The notes: generated by a model not told the origin, from the letters alone. Positions 8,620 to 19,054 are shown, counted from the stretch's first letter. The stretch: DNA of 64,000 nt from Phyllobacterium brassicacearum (GCF_003010955.1 NZ_PGGO01000014.1:62001-126000); one strand, 5' to 3'. Numbers and translations are program-made.

Positions 8620-10071
8620 ATGTCCATGCATGCTAACCAGCTTTCCGTCTTTCCGGCCTTCTTCCGCGTGCGGAACGAAGTGCTTGTGGTCGTCGGCAAT
8701 GGCGAAGAAGCGCTCAACAAGGTGCGGCTTCTGGCGCAGACGAATGCAGCCATTCGCGTTGTCGCGGCCGAACCTGAACCTGAATTGGCGGACTTTTTGC
8801 GTAACGGCAATTATGATCACGTCGCAGAAAATTTTGCTCCCAAGCATCTGACTGACGTAAAACTGGTCTTCGTCGCCACCGGCGATGAAGACCAGGACAG
8901 TGCGATTGCCGCTGAAGCACGCCGTCAGGGCGTTCCTGTCAACGTCGTGGATCGGCCGGACCTTTGCGATTTCTTCACGCCCGCCATCGTCAACCGCGCA
9001 CCGGTTGCTATCGCCATCGGCTCGGAAGGCACCGGCCCCGTTCTCACCCAGATGATCCGCGCGCGTATTGATGCGGCCTTCTCGCCGCGCCTTGGCGATC
9101 TGGCCCGTCTTGCCAATGCCTACCGGCCGGTCGTCGAGAAACTGGTCAAGAAGGGTCTGCCGCGCCGGCTGTTTTGGCGTTCGTTCTTTGCCGGCGACGT
9201 CGCTAGCAACATCTACAACAATGATTTGACCGGTGCACGCCGGGCCGCAACGAACCTTCTGGAAATCCAGGATGAGCCAAAGGGTTATGTCTGGCTGGTG
9301 GGTGCGGGTCCAGGAGCCGAAGACCTTTTGACGCTGCGCGCGCATCGCGTGCTCATGGAAGCCGATGCCATCGTCTATGATGCGCTGGTACCGGAGGCGG
9401 TCGTCGCCATGGGCCGCCGTGACGCAACGCGGCTTTCTGTCGGCAAGCGCAAGGGTTGCCACTCCAAAAGCCAGAGTGAGATCAATGATTTGCTCGTTTC
9501 GCTCGGCCGTGAAGGCAAGCGCGTCGTGCGCCTGAAGTCGGGTGATCCGCTGGTCTATGGCCGCGCCGGTGAGGAAATGGCTGCGCTGCGTGACGCGGGC
9601 ATCGCCTTCGAAATCGTTCCCGGCATCACGTCGGCTTTCGCAGCGGCGGCCGACATGCAATTGCCCCTGACCCTGCGCGGTGTCGCATCCTCCCTTGTCT
9701 TCACCACAGGTCATGACATGGCCGGCGAAGTGCTGCCCGACTGGGCGCGCCTTGCCATCTCGGGTGCAACGATCGCTGTCTATATGGGCCGCAGCGTCGC
9801 CGCTTCCGTTGCGGAGCGGTTGATGCAGGCGGGCCTTCATGCCGATACCGGCGTTGCAGTCATCGAAAATGCCGGGCGTCCGGAGCGACGCATGTTCCAC
9901 GGGACGCTCAACGATTTGCCCGCTCTGGAACAGCGCGGCGATCTTGATGGCCCGGTCATGGTCGTCATCGGCGATGCGGTCGCCGGCGCCGCTATCGACA
10001 AGGCCGAACCGCTAGCTGCCCAGAACAAGAATTCGATGGTGCTGCGCCACCTTGAAACCAATGCTGCCTGA
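8620..10071 (+). CDS. cysG: Siroheme synthase CysG (uroporphyrinogen C-methyltransferase / precorrin-2 dehydrogenase / ferrochelatase)
   Basis: Bifunctional enzyme that makes siroheme, the cofactor of the sulfite reductase encoded two genes downstream. The N-terminal half has the Rossmann motif VVVGNGEEALNKVRLL and the FFTPAIVNRAPVAIAIGSEG region of the dehydrogenase/chelatase. The C-terminal half has the methyltransferase landmarks VWLVGAGPGAEDLLTLRA, LKSGDPLVYGRAGEE and VPGITSAFAAAA. Total length is about 483 residues, normal for the fusion. The start is uncertain: ATG at 8620 and 8626 and a TTG at 8596 are in frame, and no strong ribosome site decides. It is the first gene of the cys run. 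Confidence 0.95.
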   Translation: MSMHANQLSVFPAFFRVRNEVLVVVGNGEEALNKVRLLAQTNAAIRVVAAEPEPELADFLRNGNYDHVAENFAPKHLTDVKLVFVATGDEDQDSAIAAEARRQGVPVNVVDRPDLCDFFTPAIVNRAPVAIAIGSEGTGPVLTQMIRARIDAAFSPRLGDLARLANAYRPVVEKLVKKGLPRRLFWRSFFAGDVASNIYNNDLTGARRAATNLLEIQDEPKGYVWLVGAGPGAEDLLTLRAHRVLMEADAIVYDALVPEAVVAMGRRDATRLSVGKRKGCHSKSQSEINDLLVSLGREGKRVVRLKSGDPLVYGRAGEEMAALRDAGIAFEIVPGITSAFAAAADMQLPLTLRGVASSLVFTTGHDMAGEVLPDWARLAISGATIAVYMGRSVAASVAERLMQAGLHADTGVAVIENAGRPERRMFHGTLNDLPALEQRGDLDGPVMVVIGDAVAGAAIDKAEPLAAQNKNSMVLRHLETNAA

Positions 10072-10089
10072 ACGCGAAGGATCACGATC

Positions 10090-10404
10090 ATGAGTGTCAA
10101 AGTTCTCACCGCAAACCGCCTGACCGATGGCGAAGCTGTTTGGCTCGGCGCCAATGGCGAGTGGCTCGAGCACATCGATGGCGCGCTGATCGCTCGTCAC
10201 GCGGAAGCCGTGACCGCTCTCGAGGAGGCAGGAAAGGCTGCGATCAAGTCGAACCTTGTGATCGATGTCAATGTGATCGACGTTGAAGAGCGCGGCACCA
10301 ATCTTTATCCGCTGCGCCTGCGCGAACGCATCCGGCAGCTTGGCCCAACCATCCGTCTTGATCTCGGCAAGCAGGCTGAAAAGCCTAAAGCAACCGCCGC
10401 TTAA
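10090..10404 (+). CDS. DUF2849 protein of the sulfite reductase operon
   Basis: Small cytoplasmic protein of 104 residues with no signal peptide or membrane segment. It starts VKVLTANRLTDGEAVWLGANGEW, the typical beginning of DUF2849 proteins that lie between cysG and cysI in many alphaproteobacteria. Its function is not known. The position, 18 bases after cysG and 17 bases before cysI, suggests a role in assembly of the siroheme-4Fe4S enzyme or in regulation; that is inference from context. Confidence 0.8.
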   Translation: MSVKVLTANRLTDGEAVWLGANGEWLEHIDGALIARHAEAVTALEEAGKAAIKSNLVIDVNVIDVEERGTNLYPLRLRERIRQLGPTIRLDLGKQAEKPKATAA

Positions 10405-10421
10405 TAGTCAAAGGCCCCAGA

Positions 10422-12092
10422 ATGTATCGTTACGATGAGTTTGATCACGCGTTTGTTTCGGCCCGCGTTGATCAGTTCAAGGATCAGGTTGAGCGCCGTC
10501 TTGCCGGCGAATTGACGGAAGACCAGTTTCGTCCGCTGCGGCTGATGAACGGCGTCTACCTGCAGTTGCATGCCTATATGCTGCGTGTCGCCATTCCCTA
10601 TGGCACGCTCTCAAGCCGCCAGATGCGCAAGCTCGCTCATATCGCCCGTCACTATGATCGTGGCTATGGCCACTTCACCACACGCCAGAATCTGCAATAC
10701 AATTGGCCGGCATTGAAGGACATGCCCAAGGTTCTCGATGAACTCGCATCCGTCGAAATGCACGCGCTGCAGACGTCTGGCAATTGCATTCGCAACGTGA
10801 CTGCCGATCATTTCGCCGGTGCTGCCGCCGACGAGGTCGCCGATCCGCGCCCCTATGCGGAGATACTGCGCCAGTGGTCGTCGATGCATCCGGAGTTCTC
10901 CTATCTGCCGCGCAAGTTCAAGATCGCCGTGACCGGTGCCGAGCGTGACCGCGCCGCCATCCAGGTGCACGATATCGGCCTGCATCTGAAGAAGAACGCG
11001 ACCGGCGAAATCGGCTTTGCCGTCTATGTCGGCGGCGGACAGGGCCGTACGCCGATGGTTGCCAAGAAGATCCGCGATTTTCTGCCCGTTGAGGATTTGC
11101 TGTCCTACACCACCGCAATCATGCGCGTTTACAATCTGAATGGCCGCCGCGACAACAAGTACAAGGCCCGCATCAAGATCCTCGTGCACGAGACCGGAAC
11201 GGAAGAACTGACCCGTCAGGTAGAGGCGGAATTTCGGGTGCTCAAGGAAACCGATCTCAAGCTGCCGCAAAAGGATGTCGACGCCATCGACAGCTATTTT
11301 GCTCCGCCGAGCCTGCCGGTGCGGCCTGAAGGCTGGTCCGAGCTCGCCGCTGCACGCAAGGCTGACCATGCCTTCTCCGCCTGGGTCGACCAGAATGTGA
11401 CCCCGCACAAGAATCCGGACTACGGCGTCGTAACCATCTCGCTGAAGCCGATCGGCGGCATTCCGGGTGATGCGACCGATGCGCAGATGGATTTGGTTGC
11501 CGACATTGCCGAGAAGTTCTCGCAGGACGAGATCCGCGTCAGCCATGAACAGAACCTCGTGCTGCCGCATGTGGCGATCGCCGACCTTCGCATCGTTTAT
11601 GACCTGCTGCTGACTGACGGCCTTGCAACGGCGAACGCCGGCCTGATCACCGATATCATCGCCTGCCCCGGCCTCGACTATTGCGCCCTTGCCAATGCCC
11701 GGTCGATCCCCGTTGCCCAGCGCATTTCCGAACGCTTCGGCAAGCCAGAACGCCAGTCCGACATTGGTGAACTCAAGATCAAGATCTCGGGCTGCATCAA
11801 CGCTTGCGGTCACCACCACGTCGGCCATATCGGCATTCTCGGCGTGGAAAAGAAGGGCGAGGAGCTCTACCAGATTTCGCTCGGCGGTTCCGGTGATGAA
11901 ATCTGCACCATCGGTGACATCACTGGCCGCGGCTTCTCCTCCGAAGAGATCGTCGATGCGGTCGAAACGATCGTCGATCGCTATCTCGAAATCCGAACCG
12001 ACAAGGAAGAGACCTTCCTTACCACCTACCGGCGTGTGGGCGCTGCACCGTTCAAGGATGCGCTCTATAGCGAGGCTGCAAATGCTGCTTGA
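10422..12092 (+). CDS. cysI: Assimilatory sulfite reductase hemoprotein (nitrite/sulfite reductase family)
   Basis: Cytoplasmic siroheme-4Fe4S enzyme that reduces sulfite to sulfide with six electrons. The 556 residues contain HYDRGYGHFTTRQNLQYNWP near residue 80, with the Arg that contacts siroheme or substrate, and the cluster cysteines C415/C421 (CPGLDYC) and C458/C462 (CINAC). The family repeat structure is complete. No cysJ flavoprotein lies in the operon, whereas a ferredoxin-NADP reductase and a ferredoxin follow within about 2.5 kb, so ferredoxin is the likely donor. The family also includes nitrite reductases; the cysG, cysH and DUF934 neighbours favour sulfite. Confidence 0.93.
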   Translation: MYRYDEFDHAFVSARVDQFKDQVERRLAGELTEDQFRPLRLMNGVYLQLHAYMLRVAIPYGTLSSRQMRKLAHIARHYDRGYGHFTTRQNLQYNWPALKDMPKVLDELASVEMHALQTSGNCIRNVTADHFAGAAADEVADPRPYAEILRQWSSMHPEFSYLPRKFKIAVTGAERDRAAIQVHDIGLHLKKNATGEIGFAVYVGGGQGRTPMVAKKIRDFLPVEDLLSYTTAIMRVYNLNGRRDNKYKARIKILVHETGTEELTRQVEAEFRVLKETDLKLPQKDVDAIDSYFAPPSLPVRPEGWSELAAARKADHAFSAWVDQNVTPHKNPDYGVVTISLKPIGGIPGDATDAQMDLVADIAEKFSQDEIRVSHEQNLVLPHVAIADLRIVYDLLLTDGLATANAGLITDIIACPGLDYCALANARSIPVAQRISERFGKPERQSDIGELKIKISGCINACGHHHVGHIGILGVEKKGEELYQISLGGSGDEICTIGDITGRGFSSEEIVDAVETIVDRYLEIRTDKEETFLTTYRRVGAAPFKDALYSEAANAA

Positions 12093-12833
12093 AACCAACG
12101 AGAAAACCGTAGCGGATGAAGCGCGTGCGCTCCAAGCCCGTTACGGCAATCTCGAACCGTTGGATGTTATCGAGCTTGCCATCGATCATCTCTTCAACGA
12201 GGAGATCGCCGTGGTTTCTTCGTTCGGGGCAGAGTCATCGGTTTTGCTGCACATGATTGCGCAGGTGGACCGCGCAACCCCGGTATTGTTCCTTGAGACG
12301 GGCAAGCATTTCCCGGCAACCCTGCGCTATCGCGATCAGCTTGTCGGTGATCTGGGGCTGACTGATGTTCACGACATCCACCCTCTGAAGCAGAGCCTGA
12401 AGGATGAAGATCCGTTCGGCGCGCTATCGATGACGAACAAGGATCGCTGCTGCTACATTCGCAAGGTCGAGCCTATGGCGCGTGCCGTTGCCCCCTACCG
12501 CGCATGGATGACGGGTCGCAAGCAGTTTCAGGCGTCGACCCGCACGGCGCTGCCGGTTTTCGAATCCGTCGGATCGCGCGTTCGCATCAATCCGCTGGCC
12601 CGCTGGACTTCGGCCGATCTCAAGGACTATATGGCGGCGCATGAACTGCCGCCGCACCCGCTGGTTGCCGAAGGTTACCGATCGATCGGCTGCATGCCAT
12701 GCACCCAGCCTGTCAAGGATGGTGAGGATGATCGCGCCGGCCGCTGGGCTGGAACGGACAAGACCGAATGCGGCATTCATCTGACTGGCCTTACCGATCA
12801 ACTGAGTAACATTTCTCTGACGGATTCGAATTT

Positions 12834-12837
<4 letters not shown>
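12082..12837 (+). CDS. cysH: APS reductase (phosphoadenylyl/adenylyl-sulfate reductase), CysH
   Basis: Reduces adenylyl sulfate to sulfite for assimilation. The 251-residue protein has the PP-loop-like VSSFGAESSVLLHM and GKHFPATLRYRD, then a Cys-Cys pair at 123/124 (DRCCYIRK) and C204/C207 (GCMPC). The CC plus CxxC set ligates a 4Fe-4S cluster and marks the enzyme as an APS reductase and not an E. coli-type PAPS reductase. The start at 12082 overlaps the cysI stop by 11 bases. A much longer open frame extends upstream to 11689 but is only the shadow of cysI. Confidence 0.93.
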
Positions 12838-14434
<1,597 letters not shown>

Positions 14435-14445
14435 GTAGCATCCGG

Positions 14446-14793
14446 ATGAGCTCAGAATCCCTCTATATCCACGTCATCGATCAGCACGGCAAGCGCCATA
14501 CGCTGGAAGCCCTCGAAGGGTTCCGCGTCATGGAGGTCATCCGCGATTGGGGTCTCGACATCAAGGCCGAATGCGGCGGCGCCTGCGCCTGCGGTACCTG
14601 CCATGTCTATGTCGATCAGGATTGGACGGAGAAGCTCTACGAGCCTCAGGACGAGGAAATCGACCAGCTCGACGTGACCTTTCACGTCGAGGACAATTCC
14701 CGGCTCTCTTGCCAGCTGATCATGTCCCAGGAGCTGAACGGCCTGGAAATAACGCTGGCTCCCGATACCCAGCGGGACAGCGTAGCCGCCTAA
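14446..14793 (+). CDS. 2Fe-2S ferredoxin (adrenodoxin type)
   Basis: Soluble 115-residue electron carrier. The cluster ligands are C43, C49, C52 (C-x5-C-x2-C within AECGGACACGTCHVYV) and C89 (SRLSC), the vertebrate/adrenodoxin and ISC ferredoxin arrangement. It follows the ferredoxin-NADP reductase by 11 bases, so the pair could carry electrons from NADPH to CysI. It could also serve iron-sulfur cluster assembly or a P450; context favours the first. A strong hairpin terminator begins directly after its stop codon. Confidence 0.88.
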   Translation: MSSESLYIHVIDQHGKRHTLEALEGFRVMEVIRDWGLDIKAECGGACACGTCHVYVDQDWTEKLYEPQDEEIDQLDVTFHVEDNSRLSCQLIMSQELNGLEITLAPDTQRDSVAA

Positions 14794-14900
14794 GCGCGAG
14801 AGCATTTCGTTTTTCTTTGAATCACAGAAATGCTCTCGCTATTTGCTTTTGCGCAATTCCGGACGGAAAACCGCTTCGTATTTTTCCTGAATTTGCTTTA
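14794..14900. repeat. Composite palindromic repeat of the type dispersed in Hyphomicrobiales
   Basis: Two adjacent inverted-repeat units. The first is the 13-bp hairpin with GAGCATTTC/GAAATGCTC arms. The second, about 14852-14895, reads GCAATTCCGGACGGAAAACC on one side and GCAAATTCAGGAAAAATACG on the opposite strand, an imperfect palindrome. I recall nearly identical units scattered between genes in related genomes; I see one copy in this window. Confidence 0.5.
14796..14839 (+). terminator. Terminator after the ferredoxin gene, part of a repeat element
   Basis: Perfect 13-bp stem (GCGAGAGCATTTC 14796-14808 with GAAATGCTCTCGC 14827-14839), an 18-base loop, then the T-rich TATTTGCTTTT. It starts three bases past the stop codon and probably ends the operon. 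The sequence also looks like one half of a dispersed Hyphomicrobiales repeat. Confidence 0.75.
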
Positions 14901-15461
14901 GATGACAACGACACGTGCGCCGATCGGCACCCGAGCGTAAAGGTCGACCACGTGCGCGTTTATCATTCGGATGCAGCCGTTTGAGACGGCGCGCCCGATC
15001 GTCCAGGGCTCGTTCGTCCCATGGATCCGGTAATAGGTGTCGCGACCGTTCCGGTACAGATAAAGCGCACGTGCGCCGAGCGGATTGCGAGCTCCGCCGG
15101 CAACGCCATCGGCGTACCGCGCATATTTTTCTGGCTGGCGCCGGATCATGTTCTTGGTTGGCATCCAGTGCGGCCATTTTTCCTTGCGCCCGATTTTGGC
15201 ACTGCCACGGAAGGCGCGGCCGGCTTTGCCTACGCCAACGCCGTAGCGCCGTGCCGTAAACTCGTCCTCGACCAAGTAAAGGAACCGCCCACGTGGATTG
15301 ATGACCACCGTCCCAGGAGCATAGGAAGAATCGAACGGCACATACTGCGGCTGGTATTCCGGATTGATGACGAAAACTTTCTTCCTGGGCCTTGCCAGCG
15401 CGGTTTGCGGCGCCAGCACCGCCGCGAAAAGACCTGTCAGAACAACACGCCGTGTCAGCAT
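14898..15461 (-). CDS. L,D-transpeptidase (YkuD domain), exported
   Basis: Cell-envelope enzyme that forms 3-3 peptidoglycan crosslinks or attaches proteins to the wall. The 187 residues begin with [20 protein letters not shown], a signal sequence with twin arginines and Ala-x-Ala near residue 23. The YkuD domain carries [10 protein letters not shown] (His147) and the catalytic SNGCIRM (Cys163). It is full length for the short Hyphomicrobiales type. The stop codon touches the end of the composite repeat. The downstream neighbour in the other direction is a nucleoside hydrolase, with no functional link apparent. Confidence 0.92.
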   Translation of the reverse strand: MLTRRVVLTGLFAAVLAPQTALARPRKKVFVINPEYQPQYVPFDSSYAPGTVVINPRGRFLYLVEDEFTARRYGVGVGKAGRAFRGSAKIGRKEKWPHWMPTKNMIRRQPEKYARYADGVAGGARNPLGARALYLYRNGRDTYYRIHGTNEPWTIGRAVSNGCIRMINAHVVDLYARVPIGARVVVI

Positions 15462-15584
15462 AGCAACCCCCGAGTTTCCTGCTGTCCGTCATTCGGACAC
15501 TACTCTCATGGGTTAGTTTTGTCCGGGAATTGCTGATTGATGGTTTACGCCGACTCAACTTTTCGTGATGAAACAAGGAGATAG

Positions 15585-15606
15585 CCCGGCGATAGTGCAC
15601 GCCGGG
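15585..15606 (-). terminator. Hairpin after the nucleoside hydrolase gene
   Basis: Seven-bp GC stem (CCCGGCG 15585-15591, CGCCGGG 15600-15606) with an 8-base loop, 25 bases past the hydrolase stop on the minus strand. No good T-run follows, so it is only a weak terminator candidate. Confidence 0.3.
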
Positions 15607-15630
15607 GCGCTCTTTCCGTTCGGAAAACCA

Positions 15631-16569
15631 CTAGGGCAGCCGAGCTACGCGTTCGAACAGAAGATCGAAGAAGCCCTCATCGTCGACGTCGCGAATATAG
15701 AAGGCGTTCTTCGGACGATCGGTAACACCCCACCAGTCGGCAATAGTCATGCCCAGTGTCAGTTCGTTCGATGCATCGACGGTCACATTGCAGTATCTGC
15801 CGCCATAGAGCGCCGGCTTGAGCACATAAGCAATGACGTTCGGGTCGTGCAGAGGGCCGCCGTCGCGGCCATATTTTTCTTCGTCGAACCGTTCGAAGAA
15901 TTCGAGAAGGGCGACCGAAGCATCACCCGATTTCGTTCCCATCGCGCGGAAACGGTCAACGCGCTTGGCGGTTGTCAAAGCCTTGTGGGTCACATCAAGC
16001 GGCAGGATGACCACGGGCACACCTGATTGCAGCACCACCTGTGCGGCTTGCGGATCAACATAGATGTTGAATTCGGCCGTTGGGGTAATATTGCCGCCTT
16101 CGAAGAACCCGCCGCCCATCAGGACGATCTCGCTGATGCGCGGAGCCAATTCCGGTGCGCGGATGAGCACATGGGCAATATTGGTGAGCGGCCCCAGCGC
16201 GCAGAGGGTAACACTTCCCGATTCCTCGTTACGCAATGTTTCGATAATGAAATCGACGGCATGCTGCTTCTGCAGCGGCATTTCTGGCTCCGGCAGGTCT
16301 GGACCATCGAGGCCCGTCTTGCCATGTACATGTTCTGCGGTGATCAGGGGGCGCATCAGAGGACGGTCGGCACCAGCGAAAACCTTTGCGTCTGGGCGTC
16401 CCGCCAGTTCACAAATCTTCCTGGCATTCACCTCGGTCAAGGCGAGCGGCACGTTGCCGGCAACGGCGGTAATGCCGAGAATTTCCAATTCCGGACTGGC
16501 GAAGGCCAGAAGAATGGCCAGGGCATCGTCCTGGCCCGGATCGGTGTCGATGATGATTTTACGCGTCAT
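15631..16569 (-). CDS. Inosine-uridine preferring nucleoside hydrolase family protein
   Basis: Hydrolyses the N-glycosidic bond of ribonucleosides to base and ribose. The 312-residue protein has the calcium-binding aspartate cluster DTDPGQDDA at residues 8-16, the mid-protein IVLMGGGFFEGGNITPTAEFNIYVDP region with the substrate-contacting Asn and Asp, LPLDVTHKA, and HDPNVIAY near residue 240. No signal peptide is seen, so it is cytoplasmic. Base preference cannot be told from sequence. Its 5' flank is shared with the divergent hsp20 gene. Confidence 0.92.
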   Translation of the reverse strand: MTRKIIIDTDPGQDDALAILLAFASPELEILGITAVAGNVPLALTEVNARKICELAGRPDAKVFAGADRPLMRPLITAEHVHGKTGLDGPDLPEPEMPLQKQHAVDFIIETLRNEESGSVTLCALGPLTNIAHVLIRAPELAPRISEIVLMGGGFFEGGNITPTAEFNIYVDPQAAQVVLQSGVPVVILPLDVTHKALTTAKRVDRFRAMGTKSGDASVALLEFFERFDEEKYGRDGGPLHDPNVIAYVLKPALYGGRYCNVTVDASNELTLGMTIADWWGVTDRPKNAFYIRDVDDEGFFDLLFERVARLP

Positions 16570-16603
16570 GTCTTACTTTCTCATGGCCTCAATCAGGCAC
16601 TCT

Positions 16604-16632
16604 CTTGAACTCTGAAGTTCTATCGACCATAT
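16604..16632 (+). promoter_or_regulatory. RpoH-type heat-shock promoter of hsp20
   Basis: CTTGAA (16604-16609) and ACCATAT (16626-16632) are separated by 16 bases, matching the sigma-32 elements CTTGAA and CCCATNT at six of six and six of seven positions. It would place the transcript start near 16640, giving a leader of about 77 bases that contains the thermometer. Confidence 0.6.
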
Positions 16633-16636
16633 CAAA

Positions 16637-16719
16637 GGGCAGAAGTGAAATGCCATCATTGATCAGACGAGATCACGGGTTTTGCTTTTAGGTCGCTTTA
16701 CTCAAGGACTGCACAAATG
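16637..16719 (+). promoter_or_regulatory. ROSE-family RNA thermometer in the hsp20 leader
   Basis: Three successive hairpins are visible. The first pairs GGCA (16638-16641) with TGCC (16651-16654). The second pairs TGATC (16660-16664) with GATCA (16671-16675). The third pairs GGTCGCTT (16691-16698) with AAGGACT (16704-16710). In the third, TCGCT lies opposite the Shine-Dalgarno AAGGA with one unpaired G (16695) between two C-G pairs. A U-U/C-G-C-U stretch facing AGGA with this extra G is the ROSE signature. At low temperature the ribosome site is closed; heat opens it. Confidence 0.75.
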
Positions 16720-17139
16720 ACACGAATGACACCATTTTCAAGCCCTTTGCTGCTTGGTTTCGACACGATGGAAAAGACGCTGGAGCGCATTGCGAAATCC
16801 GGCGACGGCTACCCACCTTACAATATCGAACGCATTCGCGGCGAAAACGGCTGTGAGAAGCTTCGAATAACGCTGGCGGTGGCCGGATTCGGCAATGACG
16901 ATCTTGAAGTCACCACGGAAGACAACCAGCTGGTCATTCGCGGCAGGCAGGCCGAAGAAGGCGAACGCGAATACTTGCATCGTGGCATTGCTGCACGTCA
17001 GTTCCAGCGCATTTTCGTACTTGCCGATGGAATGCGCGTCAGCGTTGCCACCTTAAAGAATGGGCTTTTGTCGATCGATCTCGACCGGCCGGAACCCGAA
17101 CGATTGGTCAAACGCATCAACATTGCGGTACAGGACTGA
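16717..17139 (+). CDS. Hsp20 family small heat-shock protein
   Basis: ATP-independent holdase of the alpha-crystallin family that keeps unfolded proteins refoldable. The 140 residues match the IbpA-like bacterial class. The N-terminal arm contains SSPLLLGFDTMEKTLERI, the alpha-crystallin domain runs from about YNIERI to the MRVSVATLKNGLLSIDL region (GLL in place of the usual A-x-x-x-n-G-v-L), and a short tail follows. The ATG at 16717 has AAGGA eight bases upstream; 16726 is a second in-frame ATG. A heat-shock promoter and a ROSE thermometer precede it, so control is both transcriptional and translational. A DUF1150 gene follows 56 bases on. Confidence 0.93.
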   Translation: MTRMTPFSSPLLLGFDTMEKTLERIAKSGDGYPPYNIERIRGENGCEKLRITLAVAGFGNDDLEVTTEDNQLVIRGRQAEEGEREYLHRGIAARQFQRIFVLADGMRVSVATLKNGLLSIDLDRPEPERLVKRINIAVQD

Positions 17140-17195
17140 TTGTAGCTCTAACAGGACAGGGCCTAGGAATGGATTGTCCGAACATGGAGGCTGTT

Positions 17196-17453
17196 ATGCA
17201 AAACTCTGTTCACAAGAATCTCTTGAGCGAACTCGAATTCGCGCGTCTCGGCGCCGGACAAGTAGCCTATATGCGCAAGGTCAAGACAGACGATCTCGCC
17301 CACAGCTTTCCGGCGCTTCCGCCGATGACCCCTGGCATCGAGCTCTGGGCCCTCTTTGCCGCCAATGGCGACCCGATCGTGCTCTCTGACGAGCGCGACA
17401 ATGTCCTTGTCGGCGCACAGGAACATGAATTGCGCACGGTGATGCTGCACTAA
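17196..17453 (+). CDS. DUF1150 family protein downstream of hsp20
   Basis: Small cytoplasmic protein of 85 residues. The start at 17196 is chosen because GGAGG lies at 17186-17190 with ideal spacing; ATGs at 17169 and 17187 are also in frame. It contains the conserved FARLGAGQVAYMRKVKTDD and ELWALFAANGDPIVLSDER segments of DUF1150. These proteins commonly follow Hsp20 genes in this order, so a stress-related role is likely, but no biochemical function is known. It converges on pncB with a 19-base gap. Confidence 0.85.
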   Translation: MQNSVHKNLLSELEFARLGAGQVAYMRKVKTDDLAHSFPALPPMTPGIELWALFAANGDPIVLSDERDNVLVGAQEHELRTVMLH

Positions 17454-17472
17454 GATGATCCAATCGCGTGGT

Positions 17473-18780
17473 TCAGACCTTGACGGCCTGTTCCACGCGG
17501 TCCTCGGCACCAAACAACTCCAGATAACGTTTGATTTCGGCCGGGTCGCCGGTTGCTTTCTTCGGATTGTCCGATAGCTTGACCGCCGGCCGCCCATTCG
17601 CCTCACTCACCTTGCAGACCAGTGATATGGCGTTGAGCTGGTCATTATAACGCGGCGCGCAATCTTCGAAATCATTCGTGAGATTGGTTCCCCAACCAAA
17701 GCTCATCCGCACCTTGCCCCTGAAGTGGTGGTACGTCTCCTCGATTGTGTCGACGTCAAGTCCGTCGGAGAATACCAGGAGTTTCTGGCGCGGGTCCTTG
17801 CCCTTCGACTGCCACCAGGCAAGGATTTTTTCCCCGCCTTCGATCGGCGGTGCGCTGTCCGGCCGGAAGCCTGTCCAGTCGGCTACCCAATCAGGCGCGT
17901 CGCGCAGGAATGCGGCGGTGCCGAACGAATCGGGCAGAACGATCAACAAGTTGCCGCCATAGTAGCGGTTCCAGTCCTGCAGCACCTTGTAAGGGGATTT
18001 CAGCAGCTCAGCTCTGGTCGTGCTCAAAGCGGCCAGAACCATCGGCAACTCGTGCGCATTGGTGCCGAGGGCTTCAAGATCATTGTCCATCGCCATAAGC
18101 ACGTTGCTCGTGCCGGTGAAAGCTTCGCCAATGCCTTCCTTTAGGGCTTCCACGCACCAGCGCTGCCAGAGGAAGGAATGACGGCGGCGCGTGCCGAAAT
18201 CGGAAATCCTGATATCAGGGAGCGTTCGCAGTCGCTCCACTTTCGACCACATCTTGGCCTTGGCGCGTGCATATAGTACATCGAGTTCGAAGCGCCCCAT
18301 CTTTTTCATGGCCGCACGCGAGCGCAGTTCGTTGATGATGGTCAGCGCCGGGATTTCCCACATGGTGGTATACATCCACGGCCCGTAGAAATTCAGCTCG
18401 TACTGCCCGTCGCGCCTCGTCAGCTCATACTCCGGCAACTGGAAATTCGACAGCCATTCGAGAAAATCGGGTTCGAAGATCTGCCGCTTGCCGTAGAAGG
18501 TATTGCCGCCAAGCCAGATCATCTCTTTCTTGGAGAAGCGAACCGTCCGCGCATGATCGAGCTGCTCCCTGAGCTCCTGCTCGTCGATTTCTTCAGCAAG
18601 TCGTACCTTGCTTGTGCGGTTGATCAGCGTAAAGGTTGCATCCACCTTCGGGTAGACACCCCAGATCATCTGCAGCATCAGCAGTTTGTAGAAATCCGTG
18701 TCCAATAGGCTGCGGACAATGGGATCGAGCTTCCACGTGTGATTGAACACGCGCCGCGCAATATCGGTCTTGGTCGCCAT
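17473..18780 (-). CDS. pncB: Nicotinate phosphoribosyltransferase PncB
   Basis: First enzyme of NAD salvage from nicotinic acid: nicotinate plus PRPP plus ATP give nicotinate mononucleotide. The 435 residues match the family's full length. Landmarks are [13 protein letters not shown] near the N-terminus, [12 protein letters not shown] with the catalytic-region residues, GTSNVLMA, and [14 protein letters not shown] plus [11 protein letters not shown] toward the C-terminus, where the PRPP phosphate is bound. It is monocistronic by appearance and divergent from the RND efflux operon. Confidence 0.95.
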   Translation of the reverse strand: MATKTDIARRVFNHTWKLDPIVRSLLDTDFYKLLMLQMIWGVYPKVDATFTLINRTSKVRLAEEIDEQELREQLDHARTVRFSKKEMIWLGGNTFYGKRQIFEPDFLEWLSNFQLPEYELTRRDGQYELNFYGPWMYTTMWEIPALTIINELRSRAAMKKMGRFELDVLYARAKAKMWSKVERLRTLPDIRISDFGTRRRHSFLWQRWCVEALKEGIGEAFTGTSNVLMAMDNDLEALGTNAHELPMVLAALSTTRAELLKSPYKVLQDWNRYYGGNLLIVLPDSFGTAAFLRDAPDWVADWTGFRPDSAPPIEGGEKILAWWQSKGKDPRQKLLVFSDGLDVDTIEETYHHFRGKVRMSFGWGTNLTNDFEDCAPRYNDQLNAISLVCKVSEANGRPAVKLSDNPKKATGDPAEIKRYLELFGAEDRVEQAVKV

Positions 18781-18966
18781 TGTCTGCTTCCCTGCGAACT
18801 ATCCGACAGCCATGTTGCACGGCATAGGCGCACCATCAAGCAGAGACAGTCGTGCCCGTCAAATTCGACCCTCGTTTGCCCTCCGCCCGCCTCCATTAAA
18901 TCTTTGTAACCTCACCGAATTGTCATTAACGGTGGCATCAAACCACCTTATCCTGAAGTTCACGCA

Positions 18967-19000
18967 CTTGTTCGCGCTGCAACGCGCGTTGAGGTATAAT
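18967..19000 (+). promoter_or_regulatory. Candidate promoter of the RND efflux operon
   Basis: A consensus -10 TATAAT at 18995-19000 lies 55 bases before the adaptor start codon. The -35 side is weak: CTTGTT at 18967 is too far and TTCGCG at 18971 is poor but 18 bases away. The GC-rich GCGCTGCAACGCGC between the elements is partly self-complementary and could be an operator. Confidence 0.4.
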
Positions 19001-19054
19001 CAATATTGACGCTGGCTCTGCTTTGTGTGCGGAACCGGCGTTTTGGAGCGATGC

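Noticed and set aside
11689-12081. N-terminal extension of cysH giving a 382-residue product
   Set aside because: The extension is an alternative frame of cysI with Ser/Arg-rich low-complexity sequence; the family N-terminus begins at 12082.
10611-12098. 495-codon minus-strand frame opposite cysI
   Set aside because: Shadow of cysI, whose siroheme and iron-sulfur motifs are intact on the plus strand.
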